Part shown: positions 25,730 through 33,355 of the stretch, in pieces | Numbering within the stretch: the stretch's first letter is position 1 | Layout of the letters: each line of letters begins with the position of its first letter | NCBI GenBank assembly: GCA_964458605.1 | Contig: CAYWLS010000013.1 | Span: 46,880-110,879, forward strand | Reading direction: 5' to 3' | DNA: 64,000 nucleotides | DNA from: JBBSNV01 sp964458605 | GTDB lineage: Bacteria > Pseudomonadota > Alphaproteobacteria > Reyranellales > JAQSWP01 | Notes under the pieces: model-generated | Database searches by the model: none | The model's input: only the letters and a program-made list of their open reading frames with translations | What the model was told of the DNA's origin: nothing | Made by a program: the position numbers and the translations under genes

Positions 25730-26806
25730 ATGAATACCGTGCTGATCGCCGGCGCCACCGGCGTGGTCGGTCGCGCCGCGGTCGAGCGCTTCGCCTGCTC
25801 GCCGGGTTGGCGAACCATTGCCCTGTCGCGCCGCAAGCCCGATGCGGCGGGCGACTACCGGCACCTGGCGCTCGACCTGGCGGATGCCGCCGCCTGCCAG
25901 GCTGCCGTTGCCGGGCTGGGCGACGTCACCCATGTGGTGTTCGCCGCGCTGTACGAGCGGCCGGGCCTGGTGCGCGGCTGGCGCGAGGAGGCGCAGATGC
26001 AGGCCAACCTCGCCATGCTGCGCAACCTGATGTCGCCGCTGCTGGGCGCGGCCAAGGGCCTGCGTCATGTCACCCTGCTGCAGGGCACCAAGGCCTATGG
26101 CGCGCATCTGCATCCCATTCCTGTGCCGGCGCGGGAGCAGGCGCCGCGCGATCCGCATGCCAATTTCTACTGGCTGCAGGAGGATTGGCTGCGCCAGGCG
26201 CAGCGCGGCCGCGACTGGGATTTCACCATCTTCCGCCCGCAGATCGTGTTCGGCCATGCGCTGGGCAGTCCGATGAACCTGCTGGCGGCGCTCGGCGCCT
26301 GGGCGGCGCTGTGCCGCGACGAGGGCCGGCCGTTCTCGTATTGCGGCGGCGCGCCCTATCTGGGCGAAGCGATCGATGCCGATCTGCTGGCCGAGGCGCT
26401 GCTGTGGGCTGCCGAGACGCCCAGCGCGCGCGGCCAGATCTTCAACATCGCCAATGGCGACGTGTTCCGCTGGCCCGATATGTGGCCCGCCATCGCCGCG
26501 GCGCTCGGCGTCGAAATCGGTCCGCCGCGGCCGCTGTTCCTGTCGCAGGAAGCGCCCCACCGCGAAGCGCAATGGCAGGCCATCGTGCAGCGCCATGGCC
26601 TGCAGCCCACCACCTTGCAAAGCCTGGTCGGCGATTCCTTCCACTACGCCGACTTCGTGCTGGCGCCAAAACAGACCGAACCGCCGCCGCCGGTGCTGCT
26701 CAGCACCATCAAGCTGCGCCAGGCCGGCTTCGCGCCGTGCCGCGACACGGCGGCCATGTTCGCCGACTGGTTCGGCCGGCTGCGCGCCATGCGCCTGCTG
26801 CCCTGA
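25730..26806 (+). CDS. NAD-dependent epimerase/reductase, PRISE-like SDR
   Basis: An extended short-chain dehydrogenase of 358 residues. The N-terminal VLIAGATGVVGRAA is the NADP-binding GxxGxxG motif. LLQGTKAYGAH and NFYWLQED match the TGTKHY and NFYY-LED motifs of the progesterone 5-beta-reductase/iridoid synthase-like group (PRISE), in which Lys and Tyr from those motifs act on enone substrates. The physiological substrate in bacteria is usually unknown. It starts 36 bases from a divergent membrane protein and is monocistronic. Confidence 0.82.
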   Translation: MNTVLIAGATGVVGRAAVERFACSPGWRTIALSRRKPDAAGDYRHLALDLADAAACQAAVAGLGDVTHVVFAALYERPGLVRGWREEAQMQANLAMLRNLMSPLLGAAKGLRHVTLLQGTKAYGAHLHPIPVPAREQAPRDPHANFYWLQEDWLRQAQRGRDWDFTIFRPQIVFGHALGSPMNLLAALGAWAALCRDEGRPFSYCGGAPYLGEAIDADLLAEALLWAAETPSARGQIFNIANGDVFRWPDMWPAIAAALGVEIGPPRPLFLSQEAPHREAQWQAIVQRHGLQPTTLQSLVGDSFHYADFVLAPKQTEPPPPVLLSTIKLRQAGFAPCRDTAAMFADWFGRLRAMRLLP

Positions 26807-26882
26807 CCCAAGCCACTGAAGAACAACGATTGTTCTGGCGGCCCGGGAATGCATGGCAGGCGGCCGGCATCGGCCTCGCCCC

Positions 26883-26910
26883 CTTGATTCGGCGCAAATC
26901 CTGCCCACAT
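26883..26910 (+). promoter_or_regulatory. Candidate heat-shock sigma factor (RpoH) promoter of hsp20
   Basis: CTTGAT at 26883, 17 bases after CTTG, then CCCACAT at 26904 agree with the RpoH consensus (CTTGAAA, 11-16 bases, CCCCATnT) except at a few positions. It lies about 90 bases before the hsp20 GTG. The match and the downstream gene make it credible, but no transcript start is known. Confidence 0.5.
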
Positions 26911-26997
26911 CTTTGCCACGTCCGGCAGGAGGCCGGGCCAACGGAAAGGGTGCCTTCGGGGCCCGATCTTGCACTTCGCTCGCTTGAGGAGGTTGCC

Positions 26998-27477
26998 GTG
27001 ACCAGACTGTCCCTGTTCAACAGCCCGCTGATGCTGGGGTTCGATCACTTCGAGCGCACCCTGGAACGCATCGCCAAGAACGGCGCGGACGGCTATCCCC
27101 CGTACAACATCGAACGGATCGGCGAGAACGGCTTGCGCATCACCCTGGCCGTGGCCGGGTTCAGCGCCGACGATCTGGCGATCGAGGTGGCCGAAAACCA
27201 GTTGTTGGTGCGCGGTCGCCAGACGGACGAGCCGCAACGCGTGTTCCTGCATCGCGGCATTGCCGCCCGCCAGTTCCAGAAGAGCTTCGTGCTGGCGGAG
27301 GGCATCGAGGTCAAGGGCGCCTCGATCGACAACGGCCTGCTCCATATCGACCTGGAGCGACCGCCGGTCGAGATCAAGGTGCGCAGCGTCGCCATCAAGA
27401 CCGGCGACGGCACGCGCCCCCACGCGCCGCAGACCATCGACGTCAGCGCCGATCCGACGCCAACGACCAAAGCGTAG
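26998..27477 (+). CDS. Hsp20/alpha-crystallin small heat-shock protein
   Basis: A 159-residue holdase chaperone of the IbpA type. After an N-terminal arm (LSLFNSPLMLGFDHFERTLER) comes the alpha-crystallin domain from NIERIGENGLRITLAVAGF to IDNGLLHIDLERP, with the conserved AxxxNGxL-like motif in SIDNGLLHI. The tail is polar, rich in Thr and Pro. It starts at a GTG with GAGGAGG 5 bases upstream. DUF1150 follows 29 bases later in the same transcript, a frequent pairing in alphaproteobacteria. A candidate RpoH promoter lies upstream. Confidence 0.93.
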   Translation: MTRLSLFNSPLMLGFDHFERTLERIAKNGADGYPPYNIERIGENGLRITLAVAGFSADDLAIEVAENQLLVRGRQTDEPQRVFLHRGIAARQFQKSFVLAEGIEVKGASIDNGLLHIDLERPPVEIKVRSVAIKTGDGTRPHAPQTIDVSADPTPTTKA

Positions 27478-27506
27478 CAGTAGAAGAACGAAAGACAGGT
27501 GACATC

Positions 27507-27725
27507 ATGGAAAACGCGATCGACCTTCGCCATCTCAGCACGCAGCAATTCGCTGCCATCGGGCTCGAGAACATGGCGTATGTGAAGAAGGTGCAACTGC
27601 CCGAAGGCGTGACCGGCTTCGGCGTGTACTCCGCCGATGGCCGCCCCGTGGCGATGGCGCCGACCGAGGAAATGGCGCTGGCGCTGATCCGCCAGAACGA
27701 ATTGGAGCCGATGCTGCTGCACTGA
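27507..27725 (+). CDS. DUF1150 family protein
   Basis: A 72-residue cytosolic protein. STQQFAAIGLENMAYVKKV and YSADGRPVAMAPTEEMALALIRQNEL are the conserved parts of DUF1150, a family almost confined to alphaproteobacteria and commonly next to hsp20. The function is unknown; a role with the chaperone is suggested only by the shared operon. A terminator follows at 27751. Confidence 0.9.
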   Translation: MENAIDLRHLSTQQFAAIGLENMAYVKKVQLPEGVTGFGVYSADGRPVAMAPTEEMALALIRQNELEPMLLH

Positions 27726-27750
27726 CGGCAGCGCGGTCCCCTGAAGCCGA

Positions 27751-27784
27751 AAACGCCGGGCAGCGATGCCCGGCGTTTTTTATT
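27751..27784 (+). terminator. Rho-independent terminator of hsp20-DUF1150
   Basis: An 11-bp perfect stem (AAACGCCGGGC with GCCCGGCGTTT) encloses the loop AGCGAT and runs into a T-rich tail. It ends the hsp20-DUF1150 operon. Confidence 0.93.
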
Positions 27785-27785
27785 C

Positions 27786-27813
27786 GTCATCCTGAGCGAA
27801 GCGAAGGATCTTG
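27786..27813. repeat. Short GTCATCCTGAGCGAAGCGAAGG-type repeat
   Basis: The intergenic sequence beginning GTCATCCTGAGCGAAGCG contains the inverted repeat ATCCT and AGGAT around GAGCGAAGCGA. I recognise this sequence as one that recurs in intergenic regions of many unrelated bacterial genomes. Only one copy is in the window, so its repetition here is from memory, not seen. Confidence 0.45.
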
Positions 27814-27877
27814 GTTCGTCCGTAGCGCTATCTGTGGCGAGGCAAGATGCGGCGCTGCGCGCGGCACGGCATCGGAC

Positions 27878-28348
27878 TTACGCCGCGTGGCTGGATGCGG
27901 CGGACTGGGTCAACAGGATGAACAACGCTTCGGGATTGTCGGTCTTGCGCAGCTTCTCGCACACCGCCTGGTCGCGCAGCAATCGCGACACGCGGGCCAG
28001 CGCCTTGAGATGGTCGGCGCCGGCGCCTTCGGGCGCCAGCAGCAGGAAGATCAGGTCGACCGGCCGCTCGTCGATCGATTCGAAATCGATCGGCGTCGCC
28101 AGCCGCGCGAACAGGCCGTAGAGCCGGGTCAGGCCCGGCAGCTTGCCGTGCGGGATGGCGATGCCGTTGCCCACGCCGGTGGTGCCCAGCCGCTCGCGCT
28201 CCAGCAGCACGTCGAAGATCTGACGCTCGTGCAGTCCGGTGAGCCTGGCGGCGCGCTCGGCCAGTTCCTGCAAAGCCTGCTTCTTGTTGGTGGCGCGCAG
28301 ATCGGCAACGATCGCTTCGGGCCCGATCAACTCGGCGAGGTCCATCAT
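27878..28348 (-). CDS. ptsN: Nitrogen-regulatory PTS IIA protein
   Basis: EIIA-Ntr, the last phosphoacceptor of the nitrogen phosphotransferase system, 156 residues. The phosphorylated His is in GIAIPHGKLPGL. IDFESIDERPVDLIFLLLAP is the typical central strand region. It signals nitrogen and potassium state to regulators and does not move sugar. The start is one of two adjacent ATG codons (28348 or 28345). It ends the lptB-rpoN-hpf-ptsN block. Confidence 0.95.
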   Translation of the reverse strand: MMDLAELIGPEAIVADLRATNKKQALQELAERAARLTGLHERQIFDVLLERERLGTTGVGNGIAIPHGKLPGLTRLYGLFARLATPIDFESIDERPVDLIFLLLAPEGAGADHLKALARVSRLLRDQAVCEKLRKTDNPEALFILLTQSAASSHAA

Positions 28349-28402
28349 GTCACCGTTCCCACCCCAAATCGTTCTTGTCGTCGGCGCCTTCGGCGTCGCC
28401 GA

Positions 28403-29026
28403 TCAGCCGTTGAGCGCCTTGCCGCGCGCGGCGCGACCGGCGGCCTGATCCAGGTTCTGCGGATCGACCCAGGCGATGTTGCCGTCGTTGCGGCGATAGA
28501 CCATGTTCAAGCCGCCATGGGCGCGGTTGCGAAACATCATCGCCGGCTGGCCGATGAGATCCAGATGCATTACCGCCTCGCCGACCGTCAGGGTCAGCAG
28601 CCTGGTCTGCATCTCGGCCACCACCACGGGGTCGAGCTTGGCCGGCTCTTCGTGATGGGCTTCCTCGGCGCCGGCGCCAGCCAGCAGGTATTGCGCCGCC
28701 GGTACCGCCTCGGCGTCCTGGCCGTTGCTCTGGTGGTGGTCGCGCAGGCGGCGCTTGTAGCGACGCAGGCGCTTGGCGATGCGATCCAGCGCCCGGTCGA
28801 AGGCGACGTAGATGTCGTCGGCATCGGCCTCGGCCTGCATGAAGATGCCGCGACGCGCATGGACCTGGATGTCGCAGCAGAACAGGTAATTCTCGCGGCT
28901 GAAGGTCACCGCGCCGTCGATGGCAGCGTCGAAATACTTGCCCACCGCATCTTCCAGCGCCGTCTCGACATGCTGGCGCAACGCATCGCCGACGTCGATC
29001 TGCTTGCCGCTAACCGATAGATTCAT
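28403..29026 (-). CDS. hpf: Ribosome hibernation promoting factor, long form
   Basis: A 207-residue long-type HPF that pairs 70S ribosomes into 100S dimers in stationary phase. The N-terminal domain (NLSVSGKQIDVGDALRQHV to RIAKRLRRYKRRLRDHH) binds in the decoding region. An Ala/Glu-rich linker leads to the C-terminal dimerisation domain (TVGEAVMHLDLIGQPAMMFRN, then VYRRNDGNIAWVD). The ATG at 29026 is preferred to the TTG one codon upstream. It follows rpoN after 140 bases. Confidence 0.95.
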   Translation of the reverse strand: MNLSVSGKQIDVGDALRQHVETALEDAVGKYFDAAIDGAVTFSRENYLFCCDIQVHARRGIFMQAEADADDIYVAFDRALDRIAKRLRRYKRRLRDHHQSNGQDAEAVPAAQYLLAGAGAEEAHHEEPAKLDPVVVAEMQTRLLTLTVGEAVMHLDLIGQPAMMFRNRAHGGLNMVYRRNDGNIAWVDPQNLDQAAGRAARGKALNG

Positions 29027-29166
29027 CAACTTATCCAGATATTTAGCTATAGTCGTTGCGACGCGATTCGACGCGGCCGCTCGGCAAGGCGCGCACCATA
29101 GTGATCACCCCCAAACGAGTCAAGGTTGGCCGGCCGCCACCGTTGCGAGCCGATTTCAACCGGCGC

Positions 29167-30711
29167 CTATTCTGCAGATAAGGCTTCCGGCGCTTTGCGC
29201 AAGTCCTGCATCGCGCCGCCGCGCCGGGCGAAAAACACCAGGGCCTTGTCGCGCCGCCGCTGCGCGGAGGAAGCGATGCCCAGGGTGTCGCGGTACTTGG
29301 CCACGGTGCGCCGCGCGATCGCCACGCCTTCGCGCTGCAGCAAATCGACCAGGCGATCGTCCGACAGCGGCTGGCCGGGCGGCTCGCCCTCGATCAGCAG
29401 GCGAATGCGATCGCGCACCGCTTCGGAGGTCACCGACGAGCCCGCGGTCACGCCCGAGACCGCGGAGGTGAAGAAATACTTGAGTTCGAAGATGCCGCGC
29501 GGCGTGGCCATGTATTTGTTGGCGGTAACGCGGCTGATGGTGCTTTCGTGAAGTTCGACTTCCTGGGCGATGTCGCGCAGCACCAGCGGCTTGAGCCCGC
29601 TGACGCCGCGACGGAAGAAGCCGTCCTGCTGACGCACCACCTCGCGCGCCACGCGCAGGATGGTGTTGGCGCGCTGGTCGAGCGCCTTGACCAGCCAGTT
29701 GGCGGTCTGCATGCGCTCGCTGATGAACTCGCGCGCCGCCTTGTCCTGCGCCTTGTCGCGGCCGGCGCGACCCAAGGTCGCGTAATACTGGCGATTGACC
29801 AGAACGCGCGGCAGCATCTCGGTGTTGAGTTCGATGGTCCAGCCGCCGCTGGTGGGACGCAGGAAGATATCGGGCACGATGGGCTGGGCCGGCGGCGCAT
29901 CGAAACGATGGCCGGGCTTGGGATCGAGCCGCCGCAACTCGGCCACCATCTCCGCCAGGTCCTCCGCGTCGACGCCGCAGCGGCGCATCAGCGCGCCAAG
30001 ATCGCGTCGCGCCACCAGGTCGAGATTGTCGAGCAGGGCCTGCATCGCCGGATCGAGCCGGTTGCGGTCGGCCAGTTGCAGGGCCAGGCATTCGCTCAGC
30101 GATCGCGCATAGAGCCCGGCCGGCTCGAAGCGCTGCAAACGCTGCAGCACGGCATCGACGCGCGCCGTCGCGACGCCAAGCAGCTCGGACAGCGCCGCCA
30201 GGTCCCCGGTCAGGTAGCCCGCGCCATCGAGCATGTCGGTCAAGCTAATGGCGATCAGCCGCTCGCCGGGATCGGCGAATTCCAGGCCGATCTGGTGCAG
30301 CAGATGCTGGCGCAGGCTGGGCGTGTCGCCCAGCGCCTGGACCGGATCGAACGCGTCGTCGCCGGAGAAGCCGCCGTCGCGGCCGGTCTCGAAGGCGGTA
30401 TCGCCCATGGCGGCCCCGGCCGCTTCATCGCGCGGATCGGCCGGCTCGGCCGATTCGTCGTGCTCGTCGGCCGGCGCCGCTACAGCCGGCGGCACCGTCG
30501 CTTCCGGCACTTGGTCGGAATCCTCGCGGCCCGCCTCGCCCTCGCCGCCCTCGCCGGCCCGCACCAGCAGCGGATTCTGCTCCAGCTCCGCTTCGATGAA
30601 GGCGGCCAACTCGATCTGGTTGAGCTGCAGAAGTTTGATCGCCTGCTGAAGCTGAGGCGTCATGACCAGCGTCTGGCGCTGGGCCATCAGCATCTTGGGC
30701 GCCAGACTCAT
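29167..30711 (-). CDS. rpoN: RNA polymerase sigma-54 factor
   Basis: Sigma-54 directs transcription from -24/-12 promoters together with enhancer-binding ATPases. The protein has 514 residues: the Gln/Leu-rich region I (MTPQLQQAIKLLQLNQIEL), an acidic region II (about residues 55-110), the core-binding region, a helix-turn-helix (HESTISRVTANKYMATPRG) and the RpoN box near the C-terminus (ARRTVAKYRDTLGI). All parts are present. The start ATG at 30711 is the last of a series of start codons in the repeats at 30709-30781, an unusual leader. The preceding gene is lptB. Confidence 0.97.
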   Translation of the reverse strand: MSLAPKMLMAQRQTLVMTPQLQQAIKLLQLNQIELAAFIEAELEQNPLLVRAGEGGEGEAGREDSDQVPEATVPPAVAAPADEHDESAEPADPRDEAAGAAMGDTAFETGRDGGFSGDDAFDPVQALGDTPSLRQHLLHQIGLEFADPGERLIAISLTDMLDGAGYLTGDLAALSELLGVATARVDAVLQRLQRFEPAGLYARSLSECLALQLADRNRLDPAMQALLDNLDLVARRDLGALMRRCGVDAEDLAEMVAELRRLDPKPGHRFDAPPAQPIVPDIFLRPTSGGWTIELNTEMLPRVLVNRQYYATLGRAGRDKAQDKAAREFISERMQTANWLVKALDQRANTILRVAREVVRQQDGFFRRGVSGLKPLVLRDIAQEVELHESTISRVTANKYMATPRGIFELKYFFTSAVSGVTAGSSVTSEAVRDRIRLLIEGEPPGQPLSDDRLVDLLQREGVAIARRTVAKYRDTLGIASSAQRRRDKALVFFARRGGAMQDLRKAPEALSAE

Positions 30712-30781
30712 GGAACGTGCCTCATGGAACCTGCCTCATGGGACGTGCCTCACCGGACCTGCCTCATGGAACCTGCCTCAT
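30709..30781 (-). repeat. Five 14-bp tandem repeats forming overlapping five-codon reading frames before rpoN
   Basis: On the minus strand the unit ATGAGGCAGGTTCC is repeated five times with small changes. Each unit begins with a start codon (ATG at 30781, 30767, 30739 and 30725; GTG at 30753). Each reads Met-Arg-Gln/His-Val-Pro/Arg and then a TGA that overlaps the next start codon. The last TGA overlaps the rpoN ATG at 30711. The AGG in each unit could serve as a weak ribosome-binding site for the next start. The repeats begin 9 bases after the lptB stop. Confidence 0.85.
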
Positions 30782-30790
30782 GGCGCGCGC

Positions 30791-31612
30791 CTAAAGGCTG
30801 AAGCCTTCGCCGAGATAGACGCGGCGAACATCGGGGTTGGCGACGATCTCGGCCGGCAAGCCTTCGGTCAGCACGCGCCCGTCGTGGATGATGTAGGCGC
30901 GGTCGATGATATCGAGCGTCTCGCGCACCTTGTGGTCGGTGATCAGCACGCCGATGCCGCGGTCCTTCAGATGCGACACCAGGTTGCGGATGTCGTTGAC
31001 GGCGATCGGATCGATGCCGGCCAGGGGCTCGTCGAGCAGGATGAAATGGGGCCGCGCCGCCAGCGCGCGCGCGATCTCGACGCGGCGCCGCTCGCCGCCC
31101 GACAGCGCCATGGCCGGCGCGTCGCGCAGCGATGCGATGCGGAATTCCTGCAGCAGCGCCTCGACGATATCCTCGCGCGCCGCCTTGTCCCGCTCGACCA
31201 GCTCGAGCACCGCGCGCAGATTGTCGGCCACCGTCATGCCGCGGAACACCGAGGATTCCTGCGGCAGATAGCCCAGGCCGAGCTGGGCGCGCCGATACAT
31301 CGGCAGGTGCGTGACATCCATGCCGTCGAGCAGGATCGTGCCGCGTTCGGCGGCGATCAGCCCGGTGACGATATAGAAGCAGGTGGTTTTGCCCGCACCG
31401 TTGGGGCCCAGCAGGCCGACCGCCTCGCCACGGCGCAGGCTGAGCGACACGCCGCTCAGCACCTTGCGCTTGTTGTAGCTCTTCTCCAGGTCGTGGACGA
31501 CCAGGCCGCTGCCGTCGCCGGCCAGCGCCGCCGGATGGCCTTCGTATGCGGCGGCAGCGGCGTCGTGGCCGTTGGATTTGCGCCGCAACGCGCCGCGTGG
31601 AGACAGGCTCAT
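30791..31612 (-). CDS. lptB: LPS export ABC transporter ATP-binding protein LptB
   Basis: The ATPase that drives LPS extraction from the inner membrane with LptF and LptG. It has 273 residues with Walker A LLGPNGAGKTTCFYIV, signature ALSGGERRRVEIARAL, Walker B FILLDEPLAGIDP and the switch His in LITDHKVRETL. The N-terminus carries about 35 extra residues before the ATPase core, more than in E. coli LptB. The ATG overlaps the lptA stop (ATGA). The rpoN leader repeats follow directly. Confidence 0.96.
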   Translation of the reverse strand: MSLSPRGALRRKSNGHDAAAAAYEGHPAALAGDGSGLVVHDLEKSYNKRKVLSGVSLSLRRGEAVGLLGPNGAGKTTCFYIVTGLIAAERGTILLDGMDVTHLPMYRRAQLGLGYLPQESSVFRGMTVADNLRAVLELVERDKAAREDIVEALLQEFRIASLRDAPAMALSGGERRRVEIARALAARPHFILLDEPLAGIDPIAVNDIRNLVSHLKDRGIGVLITDHKVRETLDIIDRAYIIHDGRVLTEGLPAEIVANPDVRRVYLGEGFSL

Positions 31613-32496
31613 GGCTTGGACTTGCCCGGCGCCTTGCCGTTGGCCGGAGCGTTGCCGGTGCCGGTGGCGGGCGCGTTGTTGTTGAGATTCTGGTCGGGCT
31701 GGATGACGCCGGTGACGCGCCCGCCCTTGGCGCCGGGCAGCAGCTTGTAGGTGCCGGTGTTCATGTTGACCTCGGCGCGCTCGCCCAGCAGCTGATCGTT
31801 GCCGCGCGTGATGCGGACATTGCCGGTCAAGGTCGCGATCTTGCTGTTGGGATCGTAGGTGCCGGCATCGGCGTGGGCCACGTTCTGGTTGCTGGTGACC
31901 ACGACGTTGCCGCTGGCGTCGATGCGCGAGAGGCTGCGCTTGCCGCCGCCATCGGTGAAATGGCCGGTCAGCACGTCGGCCTGCACCCGGTCGCTGCCGC
32001 GCACCGCCACGGCACTGCCGCGCGCCACGGCCATGCGCTTGCCGTCGTAGTATTCCAGGCTTTTCTGCGCCGTGATCTTGCTGTCGTTGGTGCTGTAGCT
32101 GAGGTTGCCGCCGGTCAGGTTCAGCGAGCGGTTGTCGACGTCGTAGATCGCCTGCCCGCCGGTGGCGGTGCCGTCGCCCTGCTTGAGCACGACGCCGCCC
32201 ACCGCATCGACGCGATAGATCTCCGTCTTGCCGCCGGCGACGTCGCGATAATGCGCCGTCAGCGTGTCGGCCCGCACCCGCATGTCGCCGCGCGTCGCCA
32301 CCGCGTTGCCGCGCGCGATATAGAGCTTGGTGTCTTTCTGCCATTCGACGCCGTTGTCGGCGCTGACCTGCAGCGGCGTCTTGCCGGCGGTGGCGGCGGT
32401 CGCCGGGGCCGGCGCAGGCGCCGGCGGGGCGTTCTGCGCCCAGGCCGGCAGAGCGAGGCCGACCAGCAGCGACGCGACGAGCAGCCGAACGGTCAT
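31609..32496 (-). CDS. lptA: LPS transport periplasmic protein LptA
   Basis: LptA forms the periplasmic bridge for LPS. It has 295 residues with a clear signal peptide (MTVRLLVASLLVGLALPAWA, cleavage after AWA) and a Pro/Ala-rich spacer. Beta-jellyroll strands of the OstA type follow (LQVSADNGVEWQKDTKLYIA, then VRADTLTAHY and LLGERAEVNMNTG). It is longer than E. coli LptA and seems to have two OstA-like segments plus an Asn/Pro-rich tail. It overlaps lptC and lptB by 4 bases each. Confidence 0.93.
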   Translation of the reverse strand: MTVRLLVASLLVGLALPAWAQNAPPAPAPAPATAATAGKTPLQVSADNGVEWQKDTKLYIARGNAVATRGDMRVRADTLTAHYRDVAGGKTEIYRVDAVGGVVLKQGDGTATGGQAIYDVDNRSLNLTGGNLSYSTNDSKITAQKSLEYYDGKRMAVARGSAVAVRGSDRVQADVLTGHFTDGGGKRSLSRIDASGNVVVTSNQNVAHADAGTYDPNSKIATLTGNVRITRGNDQLLGERAEVNMNTGTYKLLPGAKGGRVTGVIQPDQNLNNNAPATGTGNAPANGKAPGKSKP

Positions 32497-33344
32497 GGCT
32501 TGCCGCTCCCGCCAGCCGCACCGCCGGGGGCGTCCGGCCCGGCGCCGGGCGAGGCGCCGGAGGCGGCGTCGTCGGTCTTGTTGTCCGGCATCGCCTGGTT
32601 GCCGTCGTAGAGCGTGACGTTGGTCTTGCCGGTGAATTCGATCCGCTCGCCGAAGCCGGTGACGCGGAATCCCTCCGCGTCGATCACGCCCTGTGGGCCC
32701 TGGGCATGGACCGGCTTGTCGCCGGAGGCGGAACCTTGCTTGAGATCGATATGCGCTTCTTCGGTGGTCATCTGGTAGCCGGCGTCGTGGAACAGCTGCA
32801 CGTTGCCCGCGACGTCGAGCTGGCGCTGTTTCTGGTCGAACTTGCCGGCATCGGCGGTGAGCGAGACCCAGTTGCCGGTCGACAGGGTGATGTCGCCCTT
32901 GGGCGATTTCAGGTCGAGCACGCTGCTCTCGGCGATCTGCTGGCGGGCGCTGAGCGCGGTCAGGTTGAAGTTGCGGCCCTTGGCGTCGTTGCCGGTGATC
33001 TGCGGGTTGTTCATGCTCATATAGGCGCCGTCGCTGGGCGCGACGGGCGCCTTGCCGAGACGGAAGCCGCCGTCGGAGCTGATCAGCGGCCAGATCAGGC
33101 CGGCCATCACCACCAGCAGCGCCATCACCGGCAGGCCGATGATGAGATAGGGAACGTAGCGCGCCAGCAATGGCTCGCGCGGGGTCTGGCGCGGCGCGAA
33201 TACCAGATGGTCGACGCTGCCCAGGCGCGGCGCGGCGTCGCGCGGCGCGACCTCGACCGAGGCGTTGGCCGCCATGGGATGATCCGGCGACGCCGCCTGG
33301 CCAGGCGACGGATTGGAGACGACGAGACGAACCGGCTTGGCCAT
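32493..33344 (-). CDS. lptC: LPS export protein LptC
   Basis: LptC links the inner-membrane LptBFG complex to LptA. The 283-residue protein has a cytosolic N-terminal arm of about 75 residues, one membrane helix (YLIIGLPVMALLVVMAGLIWPL) and a periplasmic jellyroll domain (NPQITGNDAKGRNFNLTA to GERIEFTGKTNVTLYD), with a Gly/Pro/Asp-rich tail. The long N-terminal arm is usual in alphaproteobacteria. The ATG at 33344 is preceded by GAGCG; the lptA start overlaps its stop. Confidence 0.92.
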   Translation of the reverse strand: MAKPVRLVVSNPSPGQAASPDHPMAANASVEVAPRDAAPRLGSVDHLVFAPRQTPREPLLARYVPYLIIGLPVMALLVVMAGLIWPLISSDGGFRLGKAPVAPSDGAYMSMNNPQITGNDAKGRNFNLTALSARQQIAESSVLDLKSPKGDITLSTGNWVSLTADAGKFDQKQRQLDVAGNVQLFHDAGYQMTTEEAHIDLKQGSASGDKPVHAQGPQGVIDAEGFRVTGFGERIEFTGKTNVTLYDGNQAMPDNKTDDAASGASPGAGPDAPGGAAGGSGKP

Positions 33345-33355
33345 AGGCGCTCCGC

